Of a DNA stretch of 46,154 bases, positions 20,019-28,896 are shown piece after piece (positions within the stretch are counted from its first letter, which is position 1; each line of letters begins with the position of its first letter). The notes under the pieces are model-generated. The model did no database searches, had not been told where the DNA came from, and saw only the letters and a program-made list of their open reading frames with translations. Source of the DNA: a virus. The DNA lies in IMG/VR virus record IMGVR_UViG_3300008110_007300, positions 1 to 46,154 of that record. One strand, given 5' to 3'. The translations under genes and the position numbers were made by a program.

Positions 20019-21164
20019 ATGGCAAAAAAGTATACCTGTCCACCACAATCAGCAACAGGAGCTGGTACATTTTCTGATGATCTTGTAGGGTTTCAACTCG
20101 TACAAGGTGGAGGACTTACGCAAGGTAATTTTGAGTTTACTCAAGCCATTGTTGAAAAGACAAATAGAAATTTTGAAGTCGGAACATTTTCTAGTCCGAT
20201 TACATTAGATACTTTACAAATAGATTCAATTGAAGAGTCTAAAAGAATTGTTGCCAAAAATTATCAAGTATATCCAAACTTTGATTTAACTGATGTTACA
20301 AATTTTACTTTATATGGTTCTTTAACCAAAAGAATTTCCACATCGGTTCAAAAAATAATAAACTTCTTTCCGGCATCCTTTGAGTCCAATTTGTTTAGAC
20401 CAAATTTTGGATCTGGTGAAACTGCTTATAATATCACATATGATCAAATTGTTGATGAAACAACATTTGATATTGATGTAGTTAACTTGTTTAATCCGTT
20501 TAGTGTTGATTATAGTGAGAACGCATTTAACAATCTACAGGCTAGAGAGATATCGGTGTCGGGTTTAAGAAACTTCACCTCAGAATACCTCAAATATATT
20601 TTAAAAACTACTGGTGGAACCTACGATGTTGTATTCATTGTTCCATCCTCAGGATTAACAGGTGGGGTTTTGAATATAACAATAAAAGGTAATCCATTCT
20701 CGGGTCAATCCATTGTTTATGAAAATTTACAATTTAGACCAAATGATTATGAAGTAGAAGTTGTATTTCAAGATCAATTCGACGAGGTTGAGAAGTTCTT
20801 AACAAATAGATTAATCTCACCACCATATACAGCAATATTCCAAGTTCCTCAAGAAAATGAACAAGGACTCTTTTATACTCAGAAAAAGTCTGTCACTTGG
20901 CCGTTAGACGGATCTTGGAATTTAGACATAAGAAGTGTTTTATTTTCAAATTATCTTGAGACATTATCTCAGATTACAACACAAGTTGATGAATATAAAA
21001 CAAATTTAATTTCAAGATTTTTAACAACAGGATCTTTGAAAGACTTTGATACCGTAGATCAAAAGGCGGAAAAAATGTTTCAGATTTATGGTAGAAGTTT
21101 TGATGAGACCAAAAAATTTATGAGTTTCCTGGTTATTCAAAACCTCTTACACCAAATGAGTTAA
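20019..21164 (+). CDS. Structural protein, N-terminal part (frameshifted)
   Basis: First 381 codons of what is probably one gene of about 940 codons ending at 22855. The protein is a beta-rich tail component beginning MAKKYTCPPQSATGAG. Coding character continues through QIYGRSFDETKKF (codons up to 21119), after which this frame runs only 15 more codons to a stop. The -1 frame is open from 21107 and continues without a stop as EFPGYSKPLTPNELNYQYYR into the next listed part. The change of frame falls at or soon after the run ACC AAA AAA TTT (21108-21119). It could be a programmed -1 shift, a true mutation, or one missing A in the assembly. I do not recognise the family. Confidence 0.8.
   Translation: MAKKYTCPPQSATGAGTFSDDLVGFQLVQGGGLTQGNFEFTQAIVEKTNRNFEVGTFSSPITLDTLQIDSIEESKRIVAKNYQVYPNFDLTDVTNFTLYGSLTKRISTSVQKIINFFPASFESNLFRPNFGSGETAYNITYDQIVDETTFDIDVVNLFNPFSVDYSENAFNNLQAREISVSGLRNFTSEYLKYILKTTGGTYDVVFIVPSSGLTGGVLNITIKGNPFSGQSIVYENLQFRPNDYEVEVVFQDQFDEVEKFLTNRLISPPYTAIFQVPQENEQGLFYTQKKSVTWPLDGSWNLDIRSVLFSNYLETLSQITTQVDEYKTNLISRFLTTGSLKDFDTVDQKAEKMFQIYGRSFDETKKFMSFLVIQNLLHQMS
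21107..21164 (+). other. Frameshift window (-1) between two parts of one gene
   Basis: Frame 0 (from 20019) and the -1 frame (into 22855) are both open only between 21107 and 21164. An A6 run (21111-21116) followed by T3 lies at the left end and is the most likely slip or error site. Translation across it would read DETKK, then YEFPGYSKPLTP. Confidence 0.75.
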
Positions 21165-21247
21165 ATTATCAGTATTATAGAAATTTAATACTTAACTCCG
21201 CATTTTTATTCAAATCCAAAGGAACAAGAAAATCGGTTGAATCATTA

Positions 21248-22855
21248 ATGAGATTGATAGGGGCGCCTGAAGCTCTTGTCGAATTTAATGAAAATGTTTA
21301 TTTGGCTGACCAAGTAATCAATATGAATAGGTTCGAAAATTTCTTTGCCGCAATCAGCGGAGGAACCTACGCTAAACAATCACCAACACTCAATCCTGCT
21401 GTAACATATTCCATCAGAGGTGTGGTTTATACTGGATATACATCAGTATATTCGTATCAAAGTGTCAATTTAACAATTGATGATTATCCTGTTGATGATA
21501 ACGGATATCCTATGGCACCCGAAGATAATGAAGATTATTTCTTCCAAAAAGGGGCAGGGTGGTTTGAGGTAACAACACAACATAGAAGTCCTGAATACAT
21601 TGATCAAACAGCATCTGTGTTTACAGGATCGAATCCATCTGTACAAACAGGACTAGAACCATTTACATATGGTCAAAAATACTTGGACAGATATAGAATT
21701 TTCCCCTATATGGAAGAAGGGTTTAAATTAATTAGAGTCCCTGATAACAGAAAGAGTTGGACAATTAGAGACAATGGTCTTAGAAGATATTCCGACGGTG
21801 GGTTTAATTCTTATTACTATAACTATGATGACAGATTGGTATTGAATGTTAAAAATGTGGATCTCTTTTTGAATCCAGCACAAGGACTTGCATATGATGT
21901 ATGGTCAATGTCAAACAAATACGATTACCCAATTCCACAATCTGGTATGTCAGCGCCTTACCCAACACCAGGATTAATTGATTGGACAACAGTAAACCCC
22001 CAACCAAAAAAATTAACATTCTTTGAATTTGCCCAAACCTTTTGGAGAAATTTAATCAATGTTAGAGATAGACAATTTAATACAGATGGAAAAACAAGTG
22101 GATATCCGACTTTACAATCCATATGGTGGTTATACCTCAATTCAGGTTCGGCAATAAATGTTCCAAATGACAACTTCAACTACCAGACAATGATCAAGTA
22201 TGTTGAAGGTTTGGGTGATTATTGGATTAGGTTGGTAGAACAAATGATACCGGCAACAACAATATGGAACGGAGGTTATAAATATGAAAATTCAATATTC
22301 CATAGACAAAAATTTGTTTGGAAAAGACAAGCCGGATGTCAAGTAGTGTTTATTCCTTGTGTCCCTTGTGAACTTACCGCACCATTGTTTACACAAGATT
22401 GTCAAACACAATTTGTCAATTGTAGTAGTTTGTATCCTTGGCAAGTTAACAGTGCTGTTCAAAACTTCGAGATATTATTGACCAATACGATAACAAATTA
22501 CTTAGCAACACAGAGTTTAACATTGAATGATTGTGTTGCCGGTACTGTAACATCAAATTGGTATTTAGATTTATACAGTGGAAATACAGGAGGAACACAA
22601 GTACAAATATCTCATTACAAGTTCTTCCAAGGGTTTGGATTAGGATATCCAGGATCAAGTTCTCCTGACCCACAATCAGATTATATAACAGGAATCAATA
22701 ACGCATTTTTCTTGTTATATTCTTACGGTTTGTATTATTATATTGATTCAATAAATAATAAGATTATTTTCTTCACAATAGATTGTTCCGCGGATGACCC
22801 AACCGACACATTAACATTTAATATATCAATAGATTTTAATATCGGATGTAATTAA
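21248..22855 (+). CDS. Structural protein, C-terminal part (frameshifted)
   Basis: The 535 codons from the first ATG in this frame; the frame is open and coding-like back to 21107, so the ATG at 21248 falls inside a continuous domain (LFKSKGTRKSVESLMRLIGA) and is unlikely to be a natural start. The sequence is Tyr/Asn/Trp-rich and ends in a Cys-rich section (CQVVFIPCVPCELTAP, near residues 360-375). It includes DYWIRLVEQMIPATTIWNGG, which looks like a conserved phage structural motif, though I cannot name the family. It probably forms one roughly 940-residue tail protein with the upstream part. The next gene starts 12 bases later. Confidence 0.8.
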   Translation: MRLIGAPEALVEFNENVYLADQVINMNRFENFFAAISGGTYAKQSPTLNPAVTYSIRGVVYTGYTSVYSYQSVNLTIDDYPVDDNGYPMAPEDNEDYFFQKGAGWFEVTTQHRSPEYIDQTASVFTGSNPSVQTGLEPFTYGQKYLDRYRIFPYMEEGFKLIRVPDNRKSWTIRDNGLRRYSDGGFNSYYYNYDDRLVLNVKNVDLFLNPAQGLAYDVWSMSNKYDYPIPQSGMSAPYPTPGLIDWTTVNPQPKKLTFFEFAQTFWRNLINVRDRQFNTDGKTSGYPTLQSIWWLYLNSGSAINVPNDNFNYQTMIKYVEGLGDYWIRLVEQMIPATTIWNGGYKYENSIFHRQKFVWKRQAGCQVVFIPCVPCELTAPLFTQDCQTQFVNCSSLYPWQVNSAVQNFEILLTNTITNYLATQSLTLNDCVAGTVTSNWYLDLYSGNTGGTQVQISHYKFFQGFGLGYPGSSSPDPQSDYITGINNAFFLLYSYGLYYYIDSINNKIIFFTIDCSADDPTDTLTFNISIDFNIGCN

Positions 22856-22866
22856 TATATAGAGAG

Positions 22867-24909
22867 ATGTCATTTACAAATATCACATATACAATAATCG
22901 GAGACCCAAATAATACAAGTTCGGGTCAGATAGTTGTAAACTTTCAAAATGATAATCCACCAACATTATTGGTATGGGTTGACCCAAATTATCCCGCGGT
23001 AAACCTTAATAATGATACGGGATTTATTGTTAGTGGGTTAAGCGGTGGATCTTATGCGTTCTATTTACAAGATTTTGCAACACCATCAGAACAAACTCAA
23101 ATAATTACATTTTTTATATCAACAGGAACTTGTGTATCAATTACAAATGTTGTAAATACAACTTGTGGTCAAAATAATGGAATTATATACGCAAGTACAT
23201 CATCCGTATTAGGACCCCAATCTTATATTCTTTATGATTCGAGTAATAATTCTATTGATAGTAATAGTATTGGTGTTTTTTCTAATTTATCATCTGGCTT
23301 ATATTATGTTATTGCGGATGATGGTGGTGGGGTAACAGGTAGATCACAAAACTGTTTAGTAAAAGATTCTTCTCCTTTGGAATTTGATCTTTATGTGGTT
23401 AATAACTCAAGTTGTACAAATAATTTAGGAAAAATATATGTAACAAATTTAAATGGTACTCAACCTTTTACATACACTTGGTCTAATGGCGTCACTGGTG
23501 TTGATTTTATAACAGGACTGACCACTAATTACTATACTCTAACAGTTACTGACTATTATGGGTGTAGTCTAACCAAAACCGCTTTTGTTGAATTTGATCC
23601 ACCAATAGGTACGGGTATTTTAACAGTAACTCAACCAACTTGTTTTAGTGCCGACGGTATTGTTAACCTTACGATAACAGGAGGAACACAACCTTATTAT
23701 TATTCAGGAAGTAATGGATATTCAGAAATTTCATTTTTACAACAAATTACTTTTACAGGATTACCGGCAGGAAACTTTAGTATAGAAGTTACCGATGCGG
23801 GATTTTGTAAATTTAATACATCAACATTTTTAGTTACACCATCATCCTTTATTGTTGATAACATATCTTTAAGCCCATCAAGATGTGGTGGAACAGGAGG
23901 AACAATTACTGCAACCATTTTAAACAATGGAAGTCCGGCAACATACACATATCAAATATTCGGACCCAACTCAAATCTTATTGAAACAAAAAATACAGGA
24001 GCTCTTAGTTATACCTTTTCGGGATTGTCTTCGAATACTTATACAATTCAAATTAATGATAATGTAACTTCTTGTGTGTATCTGCAAACTGTGAATTTGG
24101 TAAACAATGAACCATTCAATATTGTAACAAATACAACTGGTACTACTTGTAATTTGGCTAACGGATCAATTTATGTTGAGGTAACACAATATCTGACAAA
24201 TCCATTATTTCCACCATTCACAATCTCTATATTAGGGCCAAATAATATTACCAATTCAACAATAGCTGCTTCATCAACAACATTTTCATTTTTACAAGGA
24301 GGAAATTATATTGTATCTGTTAAGGATGGATTGAATTGTACAAAAACCACTAATGTCTTTATTGATAATAGTGTAATTGTGGATTTTGTAATGATTGCAA
24401 ATCCATCAGTGGTTCCAAACCAAAACTCTATAACAACATTTATAACACAAGGTGAACCTCCATTTACAATAAATTGGGTTACAAATAATGTTGGGGGACA
24501 AACAACTGCGAGTGTAAATAACTTAAGTGCTGGAACATACACATTACAAATAACAGATGCTGATAATTGTGTTAGAACCAAGAGTGTACTAATTGAAGAT
24601 GTGACTTTTTACTCATCATCAGGAAACTTTACAATATGTAATTCATCACTGGGACCTGTCAATTATACCAAAAAAGGTTTATTACAGATGTTAATGCAAG
24701 GGTTTGATCAATTAACACCTGGTGGTGTGGGTTGTGTTATAACATCGGCAACATTCACGGCAGAAGTTATAGTAAACGGAACATCATATACAAATTTGTT
24801 CCATTCGACAACAAATTTTAGCAATGTACCTACAGACAATGCTTGGGCGGACACAATCAGAAACTTACTTCTAACAGTTTATGGTGTGGGACAATACCAT
24901 AACAATTAA
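22867..24909 (+). CDS. Tail-region adhesin with SprB-like repeats
   Basis: A 680-residue protein made of about six or seven repeats of 70-85 residues, from around residue 20 to 590. Each runs: a Cys after a TxxxC or SxxC strand, an NG/DG turn, GIIY or GKIYV-type strands, GTQPFTYTWSNG or GTQPYYYSGSNG, then GLxxGxYxxxVTDxxGC. This is the SprB-repeat pattern known from the Flavobacterium gliding adhesin SprB and other large Bacteroidota surface proteins. The C-terminal 90 residues differ (KKGLLQMLMQGFDQLTPGG). It lies in the tail module, so a receptor- or surface-binding role is inferred. The end overlaps the next small frame by 29 bases and may continue into it by a +1 shift. Confidence 0.85.
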   Translation: MSFTNITYTIIGDPNNTSSGQIVVNFQNDNPPTLLVWVDPNYPAVNLNNDTGFIVSGLSGGSYAFYLQDFATPSEQTQIITFFISTGTCVSITNVVNTTCGQNNGIIYASTSSVLGPQSYILYDSSNNSIDSNSIGVFSNLSSGLYYVIADDGGGVTGRSQNCLVKDSSPLEFDLYVVNNSSCTNNLGKIYVTNLNGTQPFTYTWSNGVTGVDFITGLTTNYYTLTVTDYYGCSLTKTAFVEFDPPIGTGILTVTQPTCFSADGIVNLTITGGTQPYYYSGSNGYSEISFLQQITFTGLPAGNFSIEVTDAGFCKFNTSTFLVTPSSFIVDNISLSPSRCGGTGGTITATILNNGSPATYTYQIFGPNSNLIETKNTGALSYTFSGLSSNTYTIQINDNVTSCVYLQTVNLVNNEPFNIVTNTTGTTCNLANGSIYVEVTQYLTNPLFPPFTISILGPNNITNSTIAASSTTFSFLQGGNYIVSVKDGLNCTKTTNVFIDNSVIVDFVMIANPSVVPNQNSITTFITQGEPPFTINWVTNNVGGQTTASVNNLSAGTYTLQITDADNCVRTKSVLIEDVTFYSSSGNFTICNSSLGPVNYTKKGLLQMLMQGFDQLTPGGVGCVITSATFTAEVIVNGTSYTNLFHSTTNFSNVPTDNAWADTIRNLLLTVYGVGQYHNN

Positions 24910-25129
24910 AACAGATTGTAGTCTTCCTGGTAATATTTTGGCTGGAGCAATAATTAAGATGAACTTGTTAATTGATTATGGAATAGCATGTATTTCATCA
25001 GACGCTTGTTGTGGTATAATATCTGAAGATGGAAATGTACCACCTGAAGGTCCTAACTATTGTATTATCGTCGAAAGTGGAAATGCGGGAATTGCTGGAT
25101 TCCAAATAGTAATTGAGACAGATTACTAA
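24881..25129 (+). CDS. Small Cys-rich protein or shifted C-terminus of the SprB-like adhesin
   Basis: An 82-codon frame overlapping the end of the SprB-like gene by 29 bases in the +1 frame. The product (TITIKTDCSLPGNILAGAII, then ACISSDACCGIISEDG) has no initiation features and an unusually long overlap compared with the 1-4 base overlaps common here. The frame is open from 24875. It may be a separate small gene, or the natural C-terminus of the upstream protein reached by a +1 shift or separated by an indel in the assembly. The coding character after 24909 is convincing, since the frame stays open and protein-like to 25129. Confidence 0.6.
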   Translation: MVWDNTITIKTDCSLPGNILAGAIIKMNLLIDYGIACISSDACCGIISEDGNVPPEGPNYCIIVESGNAGIAGFQIVIETDY

Positions 25130-25131
25130 TT

Positions 25132-25144
25132 TATAAATATTTAT
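25132..25144 (+). promoter_or_regulatory. Candidate late promoter element (AT palindrome)
   Basis: TATAAATATTTAT, containing the 12-base palindrome ATAAATATTTAT (25133-25144), 13 bases before the next ATG. It carries the AATATTTAT core seen before other structural genes, and on the same strand also TATAAATA, the T4 late promoter sequence. Confidence 0.45.
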
Positions 25145-25157
25145 TTAAAAATACAAC

Positions 25158-27032
25158 ATGCCAACTACAGTTAAAATAAGTGACTTACCACCATACGGTT
25201 CTCCACAGTCAACAGATGTTGTACCAATAGTGGATGGGACTTGTACTTATAAAATATCACTCAGTACCTTGTCATCTTTTTTTACTGGGTCATCATACAC
25301 AATTCCTGTCACAACAGGTGTAACATATACTAATTCTACAGGTACTTTAACAATAGGAAACTCAACAGGAGGAACCGTGTCAACCACCTCTTTCAATTTT
25401 GTAACAGGAGGAACATATTCTGCCGGAACGATAACCCTTGGAACAAATACAGGTGCCACAACGACAATTACAGGGCTTTATACAGGTGAAACAATTTATT
25501 GGACTGCCGGAACAATAGGTACTTGTAGTATAAGAACAAATAATGGTAGTGGTGTTGATTCACAAGGTAATTACGCAATTGCCGGTGGACAAAACAATCT
25601 TGCAATTGGAACAAACTCTGTTGTATTAGGTGGAGCGTCAAATAGTGCCGATACAGGATCGAATTGTGCTAGTGTTTTAGGTGGAAGATCAAATTGTACG
25701 AACGCTAATTATACTTTCATCGGTGGTGGTTGTGGTAATTTAGCTTTAGGCGCAAGTTCATTAATTGTTGGAGGAATGGGAAACTGTGCAACAAATACTT
25801 GTTCTATAGTTCTTGGTGGTGTTACAAACAAAGCCACAGGTGCTCAAAGTAGTGTTTTAGTTGGTTTGTCTAACTCAGCAACAACAAGTCTATCTTTAGT
25901 GGTTGGTGGAGAATTAAACCAATCAAATTGTACACGAAGTGCGGTGGTCGGGGGATGTCAAAATACAATTAATGGTAGTAATGCATTTATTGGTGCAGGG
26001 TTATCAAATTGTATTGTACAAGGAGGTAGTACATTTATCGGTGGTGGTAGAGAAAATAGTATATCGGGTGAGTGCTCATCAATAGTAGGCGGACAATGTA
26101 ATCAAATAACAGGAACTTGTTCCACGATTGTTGCGGGTAGACAAAATAACATAACTTCTAATTTTACAAGTATATTAGGTGGATGTTTAAGCACTGCTAG
26201 CGGAACATATTCAGTGATAGTTGGTGGTAGATTAAATAATGTTTGCGGTAACTACTCAACAATTGTTAACGGAAGCACAAATTCGATTGATGGTAATTCG
26301 TCAAAATCGTTCATTTCTGGTGGTGACAACCAAGTAATTTCTTGTGGTAATTATAATTCAATTTTAGGTGGAAGAGATAATTGTAATTTAGGAACTAATT
26401 CCACAATTGCAGGTGGAGTTACAAACTATATTGAAGACGGATTATTTAATTCGTCTATTGCAGGTGGTAAAGATAATTGTATTCTAAGTGGAAGTTCTTC
26501 TACAATTGCCGGTGGAACAGGAAATACAATTTGTGGTGGTCTTAGTTTTGTCGGTGGTGGTTCGAATAATAGTATAGTTGGTTATAACTCAGTATTAGTT
26601 GGTGGAACAGGAAATACAATAGATGATTCTTCAGATTCTTCTGTAATAGTTGGTGGAAAAAATCATAACATTATCACATCTCCTAGAGGAACAATAAGTG
26701 GGGGTTATATGAATGTTATATCCGCCGCAACAGGATCAACAATAGTTGCTGGAGATTGTAATACAATTATAGGTGGAACATATTCATTTATCGGATCAGG
26801 AGCTAGAAATTGTATAAATTCCCAACAATCAGCAATACTTGGAGGATCAGATAACTATACTAATGGGTTAAGTTGTGTATTCATAATGGGGCAAAGTATA
26901 ACTGCGGAAACTGCCAATATGGCATATGTTAATAGATTAGCAATTACAAATTTACCAGCAAGTTCAGGTTCTTCCTGTTCAGGAACCCTTTGGTATTGTA
27001 CCTCTAATAATATAGTTTATTATGTTCCGTAA
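25158..27032 (+). CDS. Tail fiber with YadA-head-like beta-roll repeats
   Basis: A 624-residue probable fiber or adhesin. The N-terminus (VKISDLPPYGSPQSTDVVPI, then VDGTCTYKISLSTL) is of a type common at the start of phage fiber proteins. From about residue 134 to 578 it consists of roughly 29 repeats averaging 16 residues with the pattern SxIxGGxxNxI, giving a stacked beta-roll like the head of YadA-type trimeric adhesins. Many turns carry Cys (SNC, DNC, GEC). The short C-terminal region (YVNRLAITNLPASSG, then NNIVYYVP) looks like a conserved end motif. A trimeric receptor-binding fiber is inferred. No intramolecular chaperone or peptidase S74 domain is seen. Confidence 0.85.
   Translation: MPTTVKISDLPPYGSPQSTDVVPIVDGTCTYKISLSTLSSFFTGSSYTIPVTTGVTYTNSTGTLTIGNSTGGTVSTTSFNFVTGGTYSAGTITLGTNTGATTTITGLYTGETIYWTAGTIGTCSIRTNNGSGVDSQGNYAIAGGQNNLAIGTNSVVLGGASNSADTGSNCASVLGGRSNCTNANYTFIGGGCGNLALGASSLIVGGMGNCATNTCSIVLGGVTNKATGAQSSVLVGLSNSATTSLSLVVGGELNQSNCTRSAVVGGCQNTINGSNAFIGAGLSNCIVQGGSTFIGGGRENSISGECSSIVGGQCNQITGTCSTIVAGRQNNITSNFTSILGGCLSTASGTYSVIVGGRLNNVCGNYSTIVNGSTNSIDGNSSKSFISGGDNQVISCGNYNSILGGRDNCNLGTNSTIAGGVTNYIEDGLFNSSIAGGKDNCILSGSSSTIAGGTGNTICGGLSFVGGGSNNSIVGYNSVLVGGTGNTIDDSSDSSVIVGGKNHNIITSPRGTISGGYMNVISAATGSTIVAGDCNTIIGGTYSFIGSGARNCINSQQSAILGGSDNYTNGLSCVFIMGQSITAETANMAYVNRLAITNLPASSGSSCSGTLWYCTSNNIVYYVP
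25559..26890 (+). repeat. About 29 degenerate coding repeats of roughly 48 bp
   Basis: In-frame degenerate tandem repeats encoding SxIxGGxxNxI units. Spacing varies from about 14 to 18 codons and the DNA identity is low, so this is an old protein repeat rather than a recent DNA duplication. Confidence 0.8.
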
Positions 27033-27038
27033 TGTTTG

Positions 27039-28814
27039 ATGAAATCAATAGAATTAACAAGTATTACAGGAATTACACCACCATTTGTGGTAGAAGTGTG
27101 TAATGTTTTTATTGAAAATTGTGTTTTTATTTATCAATCACCACCTTCGATTACAGTCCCACCAAACATATATTTCAACTCATTACCAATAATATTTGAA
27201 ACAGCACCTGTTGTTTTGTTGAAAATAACAGATAGTAGAGGTTGTGTTGTAACACAAGTCAAATATTGTGTAGAAAATATTGTACCACCACTTTATCCTT
27301 ATTGCGATAACTGTGGAAGTGTTGAAGGGTTTGTAAGCAACACTTTTGGTGATGGGTATTACGCAGATGACTTCAGTCCATATTTGTATTTGTATTCAAG
27401 CGGAACATTTGGAAATTTATTAGAACAAGAAAGTGTAGGGACAATGCCTACTGCCGCGGCGGGAACAAGTAGGGCTTATACAAATGGTAAAATGTTTGTT
27501 TCATACGGAATTCCTTTCCCATCTTCTAGTGCAGATACCGGTATTGTGGTATTTGATTCTGGTGGAACTTTAGTTACCACATTTACTCTTGGAGCAGTCG
27601 CGGTTGGGGGTATATCATACGATTCTAGTGTTAATAAAATATTTTTTACTTATAACCCACCACCATATAGTGATAGAAGGATAGGATATTTTGATCCGAA
27701 TACTTATTCGATTACATTGGATGTTGCCGCTAATTGGAGCGCGGGTTTTTATTTTCCTGGGGGAATAAAAACTAATCCGATAACATATGAAAAATATGTT
27801 AAAACATCAGATGGGTATTTTTATATTTTTGGTGCTGGAACAACATCACCGATACCTTTGAAAAAAACTTTAACAGGTGCCACATATACTTTCTTTTTTA
27901 GTTCTGGAGGACAACCTCTGAGTAATGTATTTAATACTCAAACAGGGGAGTTTTGGATGACAACACCAAGAACAGGTAGTACACAAGATATTGTAATAGT
28001 TGAACCTTACACTTATGCCTTAACAGTTGTTAACCAATCGTGTTTAGGGACTTCATATCGAGTAAACGATGCTTACCAAGCAATTACATATTATCCTGGT
28101 GATGGATCACCAAATTCTTCCAAAATGTTTGTAGTGTATAGAAATAATGCGGGAACCAATTATAAAATTGTACAATTTGATACCTCACCACCATATAACA
28201 ATTCTATATTTTACAACATACCAGGAGTAACCTCACAACAAAATTTAATTTATTCTTCGGTTTATAGTAAACTAATTCATAATTCAGGTGGTAATATAAA
28301 TGCTTTTGACCCAACAAGTTCTGTTGTGGATTATTGTCCGACTTTGACATCAATTTACACTATGTCACAACCACTTGAAGATATTGATAGTAAGCAAATT
28401 TTTTATCTCACATCAATAAACAATGTTTTTTGGTTAGGATTGAACGAAGTAAATGCAATTGAATGTCAAGAAAAAGTAATAGATTATTACTCAACAAATC
28501 AAGGCCCATATAAATTTAATGTTACAACATTGAATTGGGAGTCAATGTGTACCACAAATGTATCATATAATACACCAACGACTAATAAGTTTACAATAGA
28601 TGCTCAAATAGGTAATTTCGCAACAGAAGCTTATTTGTCATATTCATCAACATCTGTTAATAATTGGACTCCCATACCAAACATTGCGGGAGATGTTGTA
28701 ATTTCAGCAATTAGTTGGAACACGGGATTAATTTATGATGACCCTGATTCTTCGTTTATTTTGAGAGTCACATTTGTAAGTGGTAGTTGTGAATTATACG
28801 GACCAGTAATCTAA
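27039..28814 (+). CDS. Tail adhesin, N-terminal module shared with 36704-36925
   Basis: A 591-residue protein. Residues 1-75 (IELTSITGITPPFVVEVC, ending LLKITDSRGCVV) are paralogous to the whole 73-residue minus-strand protein at 36704-36925. The rest holds repeated strand units with Asp/Gly turns (GKMFVSYGIPF, NKIFFTYNPPPYSDRRIGYF, SKMFVVYRNNAG), which suggests a beta-propeller-like fold. It ends in a strand-rich domain (FILRVTFVSGSCELYGPV). ATG 27039 is chosen over an in-frame TTG directly before it; the start is 6 bases after the previous stop. A binding role on the virion surface is inferred; the fold is uncertain. Confidence 0.8.
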   Translation: MKSIELTSITGITPPFVVEVCNVFIENCVFIYQSPPSITVPPNIYFNSLPIIFETAPVVLLKITDSRGCVVTQVKYCVENIVPPLYPYCDNCGSVEGFVSNTFGDGYYADDFSPYLYLYSSGTFGNLLEQESVGTMPTAAAGTSRAYTNGKMFVSYGIPFPSSSADTGIVVFDSGGTLVTTFTLGAVAVGGISYDSSVNKIFFTYNPPPYSDRRIGYFDPNTYSITLDVAANWSAGFYFPGGIKTNPITYEKYVKTSDGYFYIFGAGTTSPIPLKKTLTGATYTFFFSSGGQPLSNVFNTQTGEFWMTTPRTGSTQDIVIVEPYTYALTVVNQSCLGTSYRVNDAYQAITYYPGDGSPNSSKMFVVYRNNAGTNYKIVQFDTSPPYNNSIFYNIPGVTSQQNLIYSSVYSKLIHNSGGNINAFDPTSSVVDYCPTLTSIYTMSQPLEDIDSKQIFYLTSINNVFWLGLNEVNAIECQEKVIDYYSTNQGPYKFNVTTLNWESMCTTNVSYNTPTTNKFTIDAQIGNFATEAYLSYSSTSVNNWTPIPNIAGDVVISAISWNTGLIYDDPDSSFILRVTFVSGSCELYGPVI

Positions 28815-28868
28815 TGACTTATTTATTTATATCAAAACATAATTACTTTTCTAAAAACCATTTTTTGG

Positions 28869-28876
28869 TATTTATA
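28869..28876 (+). promoter_or_regulatory. Candidate late promoter element TATTTATA
   Basis: TATTTATA followed by TAAAATAA, 20 bases before the ATG of the Thr-Pro adhesin, in an 82-base gap. Two further overlapping TATTTAT copies lie upstream at 28820-28830. Confidence 0.45.
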
Positions 28877-28896
28877 TAAAATAAGAATCATTTCTA

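Noticed and set aside
25559-26890. Regularly spaced repeats that could suggest a CRISPR array.
   Set aside because: The repeats are degenerate at DNA level, vary in spacing, have no distinct unique spacers and lie within one long coding frame encoding a beta-roll.
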